This document shows positions 25,676 through 35,100 of a DNA stretch of 64,000 nucleotides, piece after piece. Numbering within the stretch: position 1 is the stretch's first letter; every line of letters starts with the position of its first letter. Source of the DNA: Syntrophomonas zehnderi OL-4 (GTDB lineage Bacteria > Bacillota > Syntrophomonadia > Syntrophomonadales > Syntrophomonadaceae); the NCBI RefSeq assembly GCF_000983115.1, contig NZ_CGIH01000018.1, positions 62,001-126,000 on the forward strand, in the 5' to 3' direction. The notes under the pieces were generated by a model that saw only the letters and a program-made list of their open reading frames with translations, was not told the origin of the DNA and did not search any database. The translations under genes and the position numbers were made by a program.

Positions 25676-26869
25676 TTACCACTCTTTTAACGATTTTTTT
25701 AATAAGCCCACCATCTGATTAATTTCTGTCTCGTTAACGTTTAACGCCGGTACGAATCTTAATACCTGTGGCCCGGCCCCTACTAGCAGCAGCCCGTTTT
25801 GCATACAAATCCGTACCAGATCGTTTACAGGTTTATGAAACTCCAGGCCTGCCATTAAGCCTTTGCTCCTGACCGCAACTATTCTTTCATCTTTGATTTG
25901 TTCGAGGGATTGTTTTAGATATCCTCCCATTTGATTGACATTTTCCAGGAAACCGGGCGCGGATACTATGTCCACCAGCTGACTGGCTACCGCCGTCGCC
26001 AGGGGGTTGCCTCCAAAGGTGGAAGCATGATCACCCGGCGCAAAGCCGCTGGCTGCTTTGTCATTGACCAGCATTGCTCCGATGGGAAATCCCCCCCCCA
26101 GACCTTTGGCCATGGTAACGATATCCGGACTTATTCCATAAGTCTGGAAGGCCATAAAGTTACCGGTTCTGCCCACCCCGCATTGTACTTCATCGAATAC
26201 CAGAAATATCCCTTCCCGGTTGCATATATGCCGCAATCCCGCAAGAAAGGCGGGATCAGCTGGCAGGACTCCGCCTTCACCCTGTATCGGTTCTATCATA
26301 ATGGCGGCAGTATCTTCATCGATTAGTTTCTCCACTGACATAAGGTCATTAAAATCAGCATATACAAAGCCTTCCGGCAGGGGTGCAAAACCTTCCTGAT
26401 ATTTGCTCTGCCCGGTAGCCGTGAGAGTTGCCAGGGTACGCCCATGAAAAGAGTTGTTAAATACAATAATCTTGGAGCGGTTTTCTTTTTGGCGGTAGTA
26501 GTATTTGCGCACCAATTTTATTGCGGCTTCGTTTGCTTCCGCCCCGCTGTTGCAAAAAAAGGCTTGACTGAGTCCGGAAAGACCGGTCAGCTTTTCGGCC
26601 AGCTTAACCTGGGGTTCAATCCAGTATAGGTTGGAAACGTGCCAGAGATTGTCGGCCTGTTCCTTGATTATCTTTTGCAGTTCAGCCGGGCTGTGCCCCA
26701 GAGCGCATACCGCAATCCCCCCAACGAAATCCAGATACTCCTTACCGTCTGCATCCCATACATAAGAGCCCTTCCCTTTTACCAAGGCAATCGGAAAACG
26801 CCCATACGTATTCATGACCACTTCCTGCCCACGGCTGACAATTTCTTGATTCGTCATTTTAAAACTCAT
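25676..26869 (-). CDS. argD: Acetylornithine aminotransferase
   Basis: A 397-residue PLP enzyme of fold type I, class III. It converts N-acetylglutamate semialdehyde to N-acetylornithine. The PLP lysine lies in TMAKGLGGGFPIGAML. The FDEVQCGVGRTG and NSGAEANEAA segments are typical. Two starts are possible, ATG 26869 (close to AGGAAG) or ATG 26857. It sits 57 bp upstream of argF. Confidence 0.95.
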   Translation of the reverse strand: MSFKMTNQEIVSRGQEVVMNTYGRFPIALVKGKGSYVWDADGKEYLDFVGGIAVCALGHSPAELQKIIKEQADNLWHVSNLYWIEPQVKLAEKLTGLSGLSQAFFCNSGAEANEAAIKLVRKYYYRQKENRSKIIVFNNSFHGRTLATLTATGQSKYQEGFAPLPEGFVYADFNDLMSVEKLIDEDTAAIMIEPIQGEGGVLPADPAFLAGLRHICNREGIFLVFDEVQCGVGRTGNFMAFQTYGISPDIVTMAKGLGGGFPIGAMLVNDKAASGFAPGDHASTFGGNPLATAVASQLVDIVSAPGFLENVNQMGGYLKQSLEQIKDERIVAVRSKGLMAGLEFHKPVNDLVRICMQNGLLLVGAGPQVLRFVPALNVNETEINQMVGLLKKSLKEW

Positions 26870-27022
26870 CTTCCTTTCGGTCTATCCTGCCACTAATTAA
26901 GTACAGCTACACAATAATCCATTTATGGTTAATAAATATAAATCAATACGTTATCTAAACTGTATGCTCAAAACCCTGCTGGCGCGGGGAGACGAAGTAA
27001 CCTCATCCGTTTGTTAAAATCG

Positions 27023-27886
27023 TTACTCGTTAACAACCATGGTGCCGATACCTTCATCGGTAAAGATCTCCAACAATATGGAGTGGGCGACCCGGCCATC
27101 AACTATATGGGTACGGCTGACTCCGCCGGTAACCGCTTCTGCGCAGCATTTTACCTTTGGGATCATACCCCCGGCAATTATGCCTGCCTGGGTATAGGAT
27201 GGTACCTGACTCACCTTTAAAACGGATATCAGCGAGTCTGCGTCATTTGTATCCGCCAATAATCCCGGAACATCGGTTAAAAGGACTAACTTATCTGCCC
27301 TCATGGCCACCGCAATAGCGGCTGCTACCATATCGGCATTTATATTATAGCTATTTTGTTCAGGGTCTATCCCAATAGGGGCTATAACCGGTATGTAGCC
27401 GTTGTCAATCAGAGTTTCAATGATTTGCGGATTGATCGCCTCTACTTCACCGACAAACCCCAGCCGTCCAGAAGGATCGACCGGACGGGCCTTAATTAAT
27501 TCACCATCCTTACCGGAAATACCAATGGCTTTCCCGCCGGATGCGTTTAGGCCGGAGACTATTTCCTTGTTTACTTTGCCCCCTAAAACCATTTCCACTA
27601 CTTCCATGGTAGCCTGATCGGTAACCCTTAAGCCGTCCACAAACTCGGTCTTTATATTAAGGCGCCCCAACATGCCGGTTATCTCCGGCCCGCCCCCATG
27701 AACCACGATTGGATGCATACCTACATACTTCATCAGGACGATGTCTTGCATGACCTTCTGCTTAAGATCACAGTCTTTCATAGCTGCTCCGCCGTATTTG
27801 ACTACTACCCGCTTGCCGTAAAAATCCTTGATATAAGGCAGAGCCTCAACCAATACTTCCGCCTTTTCCATGGCTGAACAAATCAA
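27023..27886 (-). CDS. argB: Acetylglutamate kinase
   Basis: A 287-residue amino acid kinase phosphorylating N-acetylglutamate, usually the arginine-feedback step when the cyclic ArgJ route is used. The VVKYGGAAM nucleotide loop, the HGGGPEI substrate loop, and the TDVPGLL segment are clear. Likely start is TTG 27886, about 6 nt after a GGGGGG-rich site; the ATG at 27871 is too far. It lies just beyond the palindromic repeat array and about 150 bp upstream of argD. Confidence 0.95.
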   Translation of the reverse strand: MICSAMEKAEVLVEALPYIKDFYGKRVVVKYGGAAMKDCDLKQKVMQDIVLMKYVGMHPIVVHGGGPEITGMLGRLNIKTEFVDGLRVTDQATMEVVEMVLGGKVNKEIVSGLNASGGKAIGISGKDGELIKARPVDPSGRLGFVGEVEAINPQIIETLIDNGYIPVIAPIGIDPEQNSYNINADMVAAAIAVAMRADKLVLLTDVPGLLADTNDADSLISVLKVSQVPSYTQAGIIAGGMIPKVKCCAEAVTGGVSRTHIVDGRVAHSILLEIFTDEGIGTMVVNE

Positions 27887-28120
27887 GTTAATCCCCCCAG
27901 TTGCCTAATATTCTATGTAATTGTTTTCAAACCACAACCACCTTTGAAAATAGCTGCCCTGGGTTGCGGCGTCATCCACGTTATCCGCATCCTTTTAATT
28001 CTGCGGAATCTGTCTATATAAAAGAAAAACTTCCAATCCGGCCAATACTTTAATGAAAATGTTCTGGGTAAATCTGTTTATCAGTGTTATCTGTGCCTAT
28101 TTAAACCGCGTCCCTTATTT

Positions 28121-28730
28121 CTGCGGAGGCTAAAGCCTCCGCTACGAGGGAGTTTAATAATATCTGGGGCTAAGCCTTCATATTCCTGCGGAGGCTAAAG
28201 CCTCCGCTACGTGGGAGTTTATTAATATCTGGGGCTAAGCCTCCATATTCCTGCGGAGGCTAAAGCCTCCGCTACGAGGTGGTTTATTAATATCTGGGTC
28301 TAAAGCTCCATATTCCTGCGGAGGCTAAAGCCTCCGCTACGAGGGAGTTTAATAATATCTGGGGCTAAGCCTCCATATTCCTGCGGAGGCTAAAGCCTCC
28401 GCTACGAGGTGGTTTATTAATATCAGGGGCTAAGCCTCCATATTCCCTGCGGAGGCTAAAGCCTCCGCTACGAGGTGGTTTATTAATATCAGGGGCTAAG
28501 CCTCCATATTCCCTGCGGAGGCTAAAGCCTCCGCTACGAGGTGGTTTAATAATATCAGGGGCTAAGCCTCCATATTCCTGCGGAGGCTAAAGCCTCCGCT
28601 ACGTGGGAGTTTATTAATATCTGGGTCTAAAGCTCCATATTCCTGCGGAGGCTAAAGCCTCCGCTACGAGGTGGTTTATTAATATCAGGGGCTAAGCCTC
28701 CGCTACGAGGGGGTTAATAATATCTGGGTA
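28121..28730. repeat. Tandem array of nine 65-66-bp palindromic units
   Basis: Units begin at 28121, 28186, 28251, 28316, 28381, 28447, 28513, 28578 and 28643, with a truncated tenth near 28695. Each opens with the inverted repeat GCGGAGGCTAAAGCCTCCGC (9-bp arms), followed by a T/A-rich linker containing TTTATTAATATC or a close variant. Variation is limited to a few positions (GAGGGAG, GTGGGAG or GAGGTGG after GCTAC). There are no unique spacers, so it is not a CRISPR array. It fills the gap between argJ and argB and would give a series of hairpins in the argCJB transcript. Confidence 0.95.
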
Positions 28731-28801
28731 TATCTATAATTCGGGTTATTTGTGTCCGTTTAAACCGCTTCAATCCGCGCAATCCTCGTCTATTACCCCA
28801 A

Positions 28802-30007
28802 TCAAGTCCGGTAAGCGGCATTGATGCGGACGTATTCATAGGATAGATCGCATCCCCAGGCGGTAGCCGAATACGATCCGGACTTGAGATCTAATCTGAT
28901 AATTACAGTATCTTTTTGCAGTTCCTGCCGGGCCAGATCCTCGTCAAACACCAATCCCATTCCGTCCTGGGCCACCATTTCTTCACCCAGGTATATATCC
29001 ACCCGCCCAGGATCAAATTGAGCTCCGCAATATCCCGCCGCAGCCAAAATTCTTCCCCAATTGGCATCCTCGCCGAAAACAGCTGCTTTAATGAGGTTGG
29101 AGGCCGTAATCGCTCTGGCTATGGTTTGAGCTGTAATCTCATCCGGAGCTTTTTCCACCTGTACTTCAATCAGGTGATTGGCACCTTCGCCATCACGGGC
29201 GATCATTTTTGCCAAAGTAATAGTTACATAATCCAGGGCTTTTTGAAAAGCCTGCCCGGCTTCGCTGTCCGGATCATCCAGGAGGGGGTTGCCGGCCTGC
29301 CCGTTAGCCAGTATCAAGGCCATATCATTAGTAGATGTATCACCATCCACACTGATCATATTAAAAGACCGCCCCACCGATGATCTAAGCATATGATCTA
29401 AACATTTGTTGGTTATCCCAACATCTGTTGTGATAAAGCAAAGCATAGTAGCCATATTGGGATGAATCATGCCAGATCCCTTGGCGATAGCACCAATCCG
29501 CACCGGATATCCGGCAATATCAACCTCAACGGCGACCTCCTTAGGTATCAGATCGGTCGTCAGGATGGCTGCAGCGGCATTTGCGCCTCCTTGTTCAGAA
29601 AGGGTACCGGCGGCGGCCACGATGCCTTGCTTGACTTGCTCCATCGGCAAATAAACCCCTATCACCCCGGTAGAAGCCACCAGCGTATCATGGGGGTGGA
29701 GTTCTAAACAGTCTGCTGCGGTTGCGGCCATAGCCACCGTATCTTCCCAACCCTGTTCACCTGTGCAGGCATTGGCATTGCCGCTGTTTACTACAATCGC
29801 CTGGGCTTTGCCATCCTTCAGATAATTCCGATTTAGATCAACGCAGGCGGCCCGTACTATATTAGTGGTAAATACCCCGGCAGCCGTGCAGGGAGTCGTA
29901 GAATATATAATGGCCAGATCTTTCTTATCGTTTTTTTTTATTTCAGCAGCCACTCCCTGGGCTAAAAAACCTTGCGGTGAAGTGACTGAACCTTCCAATA
30001 CAATCAT
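28802..30007 (-). CDS. argJ: Bifunctional ornithine acetyltransferase / N-acetylglutamate synthase
   Basis: A 401-residue Ntn-type enzyme that recycles the acetyl group from N-acetylornithine to glutamate. It self-cleaves before Thr187 (KGSGMIHPNMATML, residues 177-189). Bifunctional versus monofunctional activity cannot be decided from sequence by eye, but no separate argA or argE is visible here. It lies about 100 bp after argC. An AAACAATTGTTT palindrome lies in the gap (around 30065). Confidence 0.96.
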   Translation of the reverse strand: MIVLEGSVTSPQGFLAQGVAAEIKKNDKKDLAIIYSTTPCTAAGVFTTNIVRAACVDLNRNYLKDGKAQAIVVNSGNANACTGEQGWEDTVAMAATAADCLELHPHDTLVASTGVIGVYLPMEQVKQGIVAAAGTLSEQGGANAAAAILTTDLIPKEVAVEVDIAGYPVRIGAIAKGSGMIHPNMATMLCFITTDVGITNKCLDHMLRSSVGRSFNMISVDGDTSTNDMALILANGQAGNPLLDDPDSEAGQAFQKALDYVTITLAKMIARDGEGANHLIEVQVEKAPDEITAQTIARAITASNLIKAAVFGEDANWGRILAAAGYCGAQFDPGRVDIYLGEEMVAQDGMGLVFDEDLARQELQKDTVIIRLDLKSGSYSATAWGCDLSYEYVRINAAYRT

Positions 30008-30108
30008 AATTTATATAAACCTCCTCATCTAATCGCCTTATAGCAGGTTTGTAATAGTTGTCAAACAATTGTTTAGAATCTAAGCAATTGTTAATATTTT
30101 CCAATAAC

Positions 30109-31146
30109 TTATGGGTATATTCCTAATCCCCGCAGTCCTTGAGACTCTTCCAGACCCAGCATAAGATTCATATTTTGAATGGCCTGCCCGGAAGCCCCTT
30201 TACATAAATTATCCAAAGCCGATACTAAAATTACATTGCCGGTATCATCATCGGCATAAATTCCGATATATAAAAAATTAGTTCCATACACCCACTTGGT
30301 GTTTGGAGTTACCCCTTCTTCCAGTACCTGTACAAATAATTCGGCTTGATACTTTTCCAGGAGAACCTCCCTAACCTGAGCCGCCTTTTGGCCCGGCCTC
30401 AAGCGCAGGTAACAGGTAGTCAATATGCCTCGATTCATCGGAACCAAATGTGGGGTAAAGATCATTTCCACCTTCTCACCAGCCGCCCGGCTCAGCTCCT
30501 GGGCAATCTCCGGCCCGTGACGATGTGTGCCCAGACCATAAGCCTTGAAGCCTTCGTTCACTTCACAAAAATGGCTGCTGGCCTTAAGGGCTTTGCCAGC
30601 CCCGGATACTCCACTTTTGGAATCGATTATAATCCCTTGGTGCTCAATTAGTCCGGCCTCAAGCAACGGAGCTATCGGCAGTATGGCCGAAGTTGGAAAA
30701 CAGCCTGGATTAGCCACAATCTGACTAGTTTTTATCGCTTCCCGGTTTAATTCCGGCAGGCCATATACGGCTTGCGCGAGCATTTCAGGGGCTTCGTGGC
30801 GAGTTTCATAATACTTCTGATAGGTGTTTACATCCTGCAAGCGAAAGTCGGCTCCCAGATCTACACATTTTATACCGGCCCCAAATAGATCTTTGACCAT
30901 GGGGACGGATAAGCCATGCGGCAAAGCCAGGAATACGGCTTCACAACTTTTCTTGATCTGTTCCAAATCAGTAGGTTGGCAGACCAGATTATAATATGCT
31001 CTTAAATGTGGATAGACATCTCCAATATTCTTACCAATATTTTCGGTTGAGGAAATCATGACCGCTTGCAGTTCATCATGACCGGCCAGAAGCCTAAGCA
31101 ATTCGGCGGCGGTATATCCGTCTCCGATTATTCCAATTTTATACAT
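30109..31146 (-). CDS. argC: N-acetyl-gamma-glutamyl-phosphate reductase
   Basis: A 345-residue NADPH-dependent reductase, first gene of the arginine operon. The N-terminal Rossmann start MYKIGIIGDGYTAAELLRLL has a G-D-G-Y in place of the usual G-A-T/S-G-Y. The catalytic cysteine lies in VANPGCFPTS, and H in GTHRHGPEI is the base. ATG at 31146 is 8 nt after AGGAGG; an in-frame TTG at 31152 is too close. A strong operator-covered promoter lies immediately upstream (31176-31204). Confidence 0.96.
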   Translation of the reverse strand: MYKIGIIGDGYTAAELLRLLAGHDELQAVMISSTENIGKNIGDVYPHLRAYYNLVCQPTDLEQIKKSCEAVFLALPHGLSVPMVKDLFGAGIKCVDLGADFRLQDVNTYQKYYETRHEAPEMLAQAVYGLPELNREAIKTSQIVANPGCFPTSAILPIAPLLEAGLIEHQGIIIDSKSGVSGAGKALKASSHFCEVNEGFKAYGLGTHRHGPEIAQELSRAAGEKVEMIFTPHLVPMNRGILTTCYLRLRPGQKAAQVREVLLEKYQAELFVQVLEEGVTPNTKWVYGTNFLYIGIYADDDTGNVILVSALDNLCKGASGQAIQNMNLMLGLEESQGLRGLGIYP

Positions 31147-31175
31147 AGGCAATTCCTCCTTGGAGTGATTTTATA

Positions 31176-31204
31176 ATTATACACACAGGTGTATAATTTT
31201 GCAA
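31176..31204 (-). promoter_or_regulatory. Promoter and palindromic operator of argC
   Basis: On the minus strand TTGCAA (31199-31204), a 17-bp spacer and a perfect TATAAT (31176-31181) form the promoter. A perfect palindrome, ATTATACAC-N4-GTGTATAAT (31176-31197), covers the -10 and nearly the whole spacer, so a bound repressor would exclude polymerase. Flanking half-sites (TGTATAATTTTGCA) resemble Firmicutes ARG boxes, so ArgR/AhrC is the best candidate (inference). Confidence 0.7.
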
Positions 31205-31247
31205 TAAGTTTTTATTTTTAATCAATAATGTGTTTAAGAATTAAAAA

Positions 31248-31283
31248 ATTATGCAATACTCTTAAATGAGGGTTTTGCATAAT
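31248..31283. promoter_or_regulatory. Upstream inverted repeat, possible second operator
   Basis: ATTATGCAA (31248-31256) and TTGCATAAT (31275-31283) form a perfect 9-bp inverted repeat about 50-80 bp upstream of the argC -35. The half-sites resemble the T-G-C-A-containing arms of ARG boxes. An auxiliary ArgR site is possible; the wide spacing (18 bp) is not typical. The rest of 31205-31494 holds no gene. Confidence 0.35.
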
Positions 31284-31494
31284 CCAATTTCCTTACTCTT
31301 TTTTTCAGTATGAAGCGACCGTATCCCGGTGGTAAGCAAATAAGGCTAAGCATTATCAGCATTAATTTATATGTCACCCTGCGGTTGCTTTGGGCATATC
31401 ATAAATTGCAAACTTAAAATGCTTGAACAGCCTTATGGGATTTATCCCGGGGCTTTCATATAAAGGCGGAGAAGGATATTTTTCTTCTCCGCCC

Positions 31495-32373
31495 TTACAT
31501 TTCATTTTCTTCCGGGGCTACGTTGCCCAGATAAACATAATTCAAGTACTCGCGGGCAATCTGGCGGGCATTTCTTAAGGTCTTAAGCCCAGTGGGGGGA
31601 GAGGTCATGCGATAAGCAGGGTAGTAGCGGGATAAATGCAGTACCAGATCGGGATCCAGGCTGGCCAACCAGCGGGCTAAATCCCGAATTTCTTCTTCCG
31701 TCTCGTTTTCTTCCGGGATCAGCAGAGTGGTTATCTCCAGATGTGCCTTACCGACAATTTCTTCCACTGTGTGTTTTACACAATCCAGCCGTCCTTTGCA
31801 CAAACGCCGATAGAAATTTTCATTAAAGGCTTTAACATCGACATTCCACGCATCCACAAAAGGCAGCAGATCCCTAAGCGGTTTTTTCTCAATAAATCCA
31901 TTGCTGACCAGCACCACCTTAAAACCCTGCTCCTTTAGCCGGGGAGCTACATCCATAATATATTCCAGCCACATAAGCGGTTCATTATAAGTAAAAGCCA
32001 GCCCTATCGAGCCATAGTCAGAGTATTTAGCAGTCAGTGCGGCCAGCTCAGCCGGAGATATATAACGGGTAGGCGGAGACTGTTGGGCAATACTGTAGTT
32101 CTGGCAAAAAGAACAGGCCAGATTACAGCCGAAACTGCCTACCGATAAAATCATGGTACCCGGGTAAAAATGATATAACGGCTTCTTTTCAATTGGATCC
32201 AAGGCCAGCGATGAAACCTGTCCATAATTTAGTGCTGTCAGTTTATCCTCCTGATTAGCCCTAACCCGGCAAATCCCGGTTTGACCGGTCTTTAATTGAC
32301 AGTTATGAGGGCAAACCCGACAGACCATGATACCCTTATCCCCTGGAGTAAAATAATCGACCTGCCTTGTCAT
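31495..32373 (-). CDS. amrS: AmmeMemoRadiSam system radical SAM enzyme
   Basis: A 292-residue radical SAM protein. An N-terminal Cys cluster (CRVCPHNCQL...GICRVR) precedes the 4Fe-4S motif CNLACSFC (in SFGCNLACSFCQNYSIAQ), and a TYNEPLM segment. This is the AmrS/PflA-like family of the AmmeMemoRadiSam system, whose substrate is unknown. ATG at 32373 follows a GGGGG site by 8 nt. Its partner (LigB-AMMECR1 fusion) lies immediately upstream on the same strand. Confidence 0.9.
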   Translation of the reverse strand: MTRQVDYFTPGDKGIMVCRVCPHNCQLKTGQTGICRVRANQEDKLTALNYGQVSSLALDPIEKKPLYHFYPGTMILSVGSFGCNLACSFCQNYSIAQQSPPTRYISPAELAALTAKYSDYGSIGLAFTYNEPLMWLEYIMDVAPRLKEQGFKVVLVSNGFIEKKPLRDLLPFVDAWNVDVKAFNENFYRRLCKGRLDCVKHTVEEIVGKAHLEITTLLIPEENETEEEIRDLARWLASLDPDLVLHLSRYYPAYRMTSPPTGLKTLRNARQIAREYLNYVYLGNVAPEENEM

Positions 32374-32474
32374 AATCAGCACCCCCAACTAAACTATAAA
32401 AATCAGCGGTCTTAATTTCTGAAAAAGAATTACAGACGATGAAAAAGCTTTGTTTTGTTGGCGTCTATTTTCTT

Positions 32475-33869
32475 CTAAGTATATCTTTTAACCTCAAAAC
32501 GCTCTATCTTAAAATCTTCCTGATATGAAATATCTGCCTTCTGGCAAGCGATCCGAAGCTGCTGTTCTACGGTGTCCACCCCCTCCAGATCGGGCAGAAG
32601 CAGGCCCCGGCGGGAGCCTTTCGTTACTATTACCCCGTATTTTCGGGGATCAAGTTCTGCCGCACTGCAAGGTTCGGGTCGGCTTAATACATCGACCGAG
32701 TATTCTATATCTTTTAACTCCTGTACTTGCACCGGATTAAAACGGGGATCCTCCAAACCGGCCGCTCGAGCATTTTGGGCTATTTCCTCTGCTAGATTTT
32801 CATAGCTGGGCAGAAACGTTCCGATACACCCGCGCAACTGGCCCTGTTTTTTCAGGGATACGAAAACTGCCGCCCGCTCCTCCAACAGACCCTGCATATC
32901 TTCCTCCAACTGCGGAGGCGGGTTACGGGTAACCTCACTTTCCAGATTCAAACGGGCCCATCTTACCAGAGGTGACTCTTCAGCACGGCGAGCATTCATC
33001 TTTTCGTTCTGAATAATCCTCATTATTCCCAGCATACTGGCTTTTATCTCCCCAGGTTCGATACCGGCTGTCATATATCCTACCCCAAACGGCCCTTCGT
33101 AGCTTATTAAATCACTTACTATCTTAAATCTATCCATAGCCCCCAGGAGGATCAGCAGGGAAGGATATCCGCACTCTCCCGCGTTCTCCCTTAAGACAGG
33201 CGGTATTTCCAGGATGGATAATACGTCCCCGCTGCCCAGTGCCTCTTTGATAGCCAGATCAAAACGGCTTCCGTCCGGATGAAAGCCATAGGGCCCATCC
33301 TCTTTCAAACGGTGCGACATATCACCCGACGCTACAATCGCTACCTTCTGATTAAGCAGGTTGCTGGCTTCCTGAATCATCTGGCCAAAAACGTATAAGG
33401 ACTGGTTGTTCAGCAAGCCAATACTAATCGCCGCTATCGGCACATCTCCTATACCGGCTTGTTCTAAAAAATACAGCGGAACCATTATACCGTGATCGAG
33501 ACTCGTCATAAGCTTAAATCGTTCGGCTAGATTTTCATTTATAGCTACAAACTCCACATTACTGTCCAAGGCCAGTTCGGCGATAGCATCCAGCAGGGCG
33601 GGATTATTGACACGGCTTGTCCTAATCTGGGGCTGGCCAAAATCACCTAAATCCCCTTCTAAATTATCTTCTACCAAATACGTAATACAATCGGAAAAAA
33701 CATTTCCATGCGGTGTCAGAAACAACACGCAATCCGGTTGGCTGGCTACCAACCGGGCGGCCACCTCCTGCATCGCCTTGACGGTTGCCTGCACATCATT
33801 AACCCGCTGGCCTCCAATCTCACTGATTAAAACCGGAGCATGCGGCATCAAGGCTCCATAACAGATCAT
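32475..33869 (-). CDS. amrA: AmmeMemoRadiSam system protein A: LigB-like plus AMMECR1 fusion
   Basis: A 464-residue two-domain protein. Residues 1-270 resemble class III extradiol dioxygenases/MEMO (MPHAPVLISEIGG near the start, ASGDMSHRL with the conserved GDMSH). Residues about 285-464 form an AMMECR1 domain with its hallmark LRGCIGT. AMMECR1 and MEMO homologues occur in human cells, and with a radical SAM enzyme form a widespread, functionally unassigned bacterial system. It precedes amrS by about 100 bp. ATG at 33869 has GGAGG 7 nt upstream. Confidence 0.9.
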   Translation of the reverse strand: MICYGALMPHAPVLISEIGGQRVNDVQATVKAMQEVAARLVASQPDCVLFLTPHGNVFSDCITYLVEDNLEGDLGDFGQPQIRTSRVNNPALLDAIAELALDSNVEFVAINENLAERFKLMTSLDHGIMVPLYFLEQAGIGDVPIAAISIGLLNNQSLYVFGQMIQEASNLLNQKVAIVASGDMSHRLKEDGPYGFHPDGSRFDLAIKEALGSGDVLSILEIPPVLRENAGECGYPSLLILLGAMDRFKIVSDLISYEGPFGVGYMTAGIEPGEIKASMLGIMRIIQNEKMNARRAEESPLVRWARLNLESEVTRNPPPQLEEDMQGLLEERAAVFVSLKKQGQLRGCIGTFLPSYENLAEEIAQNARAAGLEDPRFNPVQVQELKDIEYSVDVLSRPEPCSAAELDPRKYGVIVTKGSRRGLLLPDLEGVDTVEQQLRIACQKADISYQEDFKIERFEVKRYT

Positions 33870-34173
33870 ATTTCCACCTCCAAATATAATACCCCGGAAA
33901 TTTCATGGACTCAGATAACCCGGAATTCACTGATTTGATTTATAGTAGATTATCTTTTTTATAGTAATTGCATAATTGCTAATAAAATGCCCTATAGAAC
34001 TATTCTGCCGATTAAAGGAAATGGATTTTGTTGTATGACCGGGAGACTTCCCAGTTATAAAACAAAATTATTTACCCCCAATTTTGGTTAGATGATGAGA
34101 CATCCTACTTTATATCATATCGGAACAGCTGATATCCTCAAGGAAAAATCTGTGTGAATCCATAAAATCTGCG
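33870..34173. other. Intergenic region without a recognised gene
   Basis: About 300 bp of AT-rich sequence upstream of the amrA-amrS pair, into which cwlD transcripts run. I see no strong hairpin. The end (34146-34190) carries a degenerate copy of the dispersed CTGTG/CTGCG repeat. Confidence 0.5.
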
Positions 34174-34965
34174 TTATCTGGTTTTATTTACGCGCGGCCC
34201 GGATTGAGGGGAGCCGGTCGTCCGGTCGTCTTTTTTAGGTTCCTGGGCCAGCTGGGATTTAACGATCCCACAGAAGATAGCGTAGGCTACCTTTTCCTGA
34301 TATTCATCAGTAATCAGTAAGGCGGCCTCCCGAGGATTTGACAGAAAACCTACCTCCAATATTACAGCGGGCATGGTAGCTTTGTCCAAGATGAAATAGC
34401 TGCCTGTTTTGGCTTCGCGTTTCGTATTTCCTAGTAACCTTTTAAATTCCTCCTGGATACTTTCGGCCACTATTTGGCTCTTTTCATTGCCGGCTTTGTA
34501 AAAGGTCTGCGCTCCTGACCATTGGGGACTTAGATCTGCATTCGTATGGATGCTGACGTATAAATCAGCCTGGGAAACTTGGGCCTTCTCCACCCGCAGT
34601 TGTAGATCCTTTCTTTTTCTCTCCCTTATTGTCCCTTTGAAGTCCGGACTGCATAAATCCGCATCACTGTTACGCAGGTTAATAACCGTTGCCCCGCCCT
34701 GACTCAAATGCTGCACCAATTTTTTGCTGATCGCCAGGGTAATATCTTTTTCCTCATGTTTACTTGCCGATATGGCGCCAGGATCCATGCCGCCATGGCC
34801 GGCATCTATCACAATGATTTTATTGGCGACTGGGTAAGACACAACCGGCTGCTCTGGTCGATTCTCGCTCTTTATGGCCAGTAAGGACAGCAGTACAAAA
34901 AAAACCCAAGCCGTTATTACGGCAGCTGGTTTCTTTTTAATATATACCGTTGGGCATTTTATCAT
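34174..34965 (-). CDS. cwlD: N-acetylmuramoyl-L-alanine amidase CwlD
   Basis: A 263-residue zinc amidase. A membrane segment at residues 15-31 (AVITAWVFFVLLSLLAI) precedes the Amidase_3 domain. Zinc and catalytic residues are visible in VIDAGHGGMDPGA, the Glu of HEEKDIT, SIHTNAD, and Glu in PAVILEVGFLSNP. CwlD makes muramic-delta-lactam in the spore cortex. The position just downstream of rpsI is conserved in Bacillus and Clostridia. ATG at 34965 follows a GGGGG site. Confidence 0.93.
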   Translation of the reverse strand: MIKCPTVYIKKKPAAVITAWVFFVLLSLLAIKSENRPEQPVVSYPVANKIIVIDAGHGGMDPGAISASKHEEKDITLAISKKLVQHLSQGGATVINLRNSDADLCSPDFKGTIRERKRKDLQLRVEKAQVSQADLYVSIHTNADLSPQWSGAQTFYKAGNEKSQIVAESIQEEFKRLLGNTKREAKTGSYFILDKATMPAVILEVGFLSNPREAALLITDEYQEKVAYAIFCGIVKSQLAQEPKKDDRTTGSPQSGPRVNKTR

Positions 34966-35056
34966 TCTTTAACCCCCACACAAAAATTGCTATTTATTAT
35001 ATATGCGGGGGAAAAAGAATATATTTATGGAGAATAAAAAGTTGCCGCTGGATAGG

Positions 35057-35090
35057 AAAACCCCCCGAATAATTGTATCCGGGGGGTTTT
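35057..35090. terminator. Bidirectional-looking terminator after rpsI
   Basis: AAAACCCCCCG (35057-35067) pairs with CGGGGGGTTTT (35080-35090). The T-runs on both sides make it a possible terminator in either direction. It ends the rplM-rpsI transcript 11 nt after the stop. Confidence 0.85.
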
Positions 35091-35100
35091 AAAAAGTTTC

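Noticed and set aside
28121-28730. CRISPR-like periodicity
   Set aside because: Units repeat every 65-66 bp along their whole length with no unique spacers, and no cas genes are visible.
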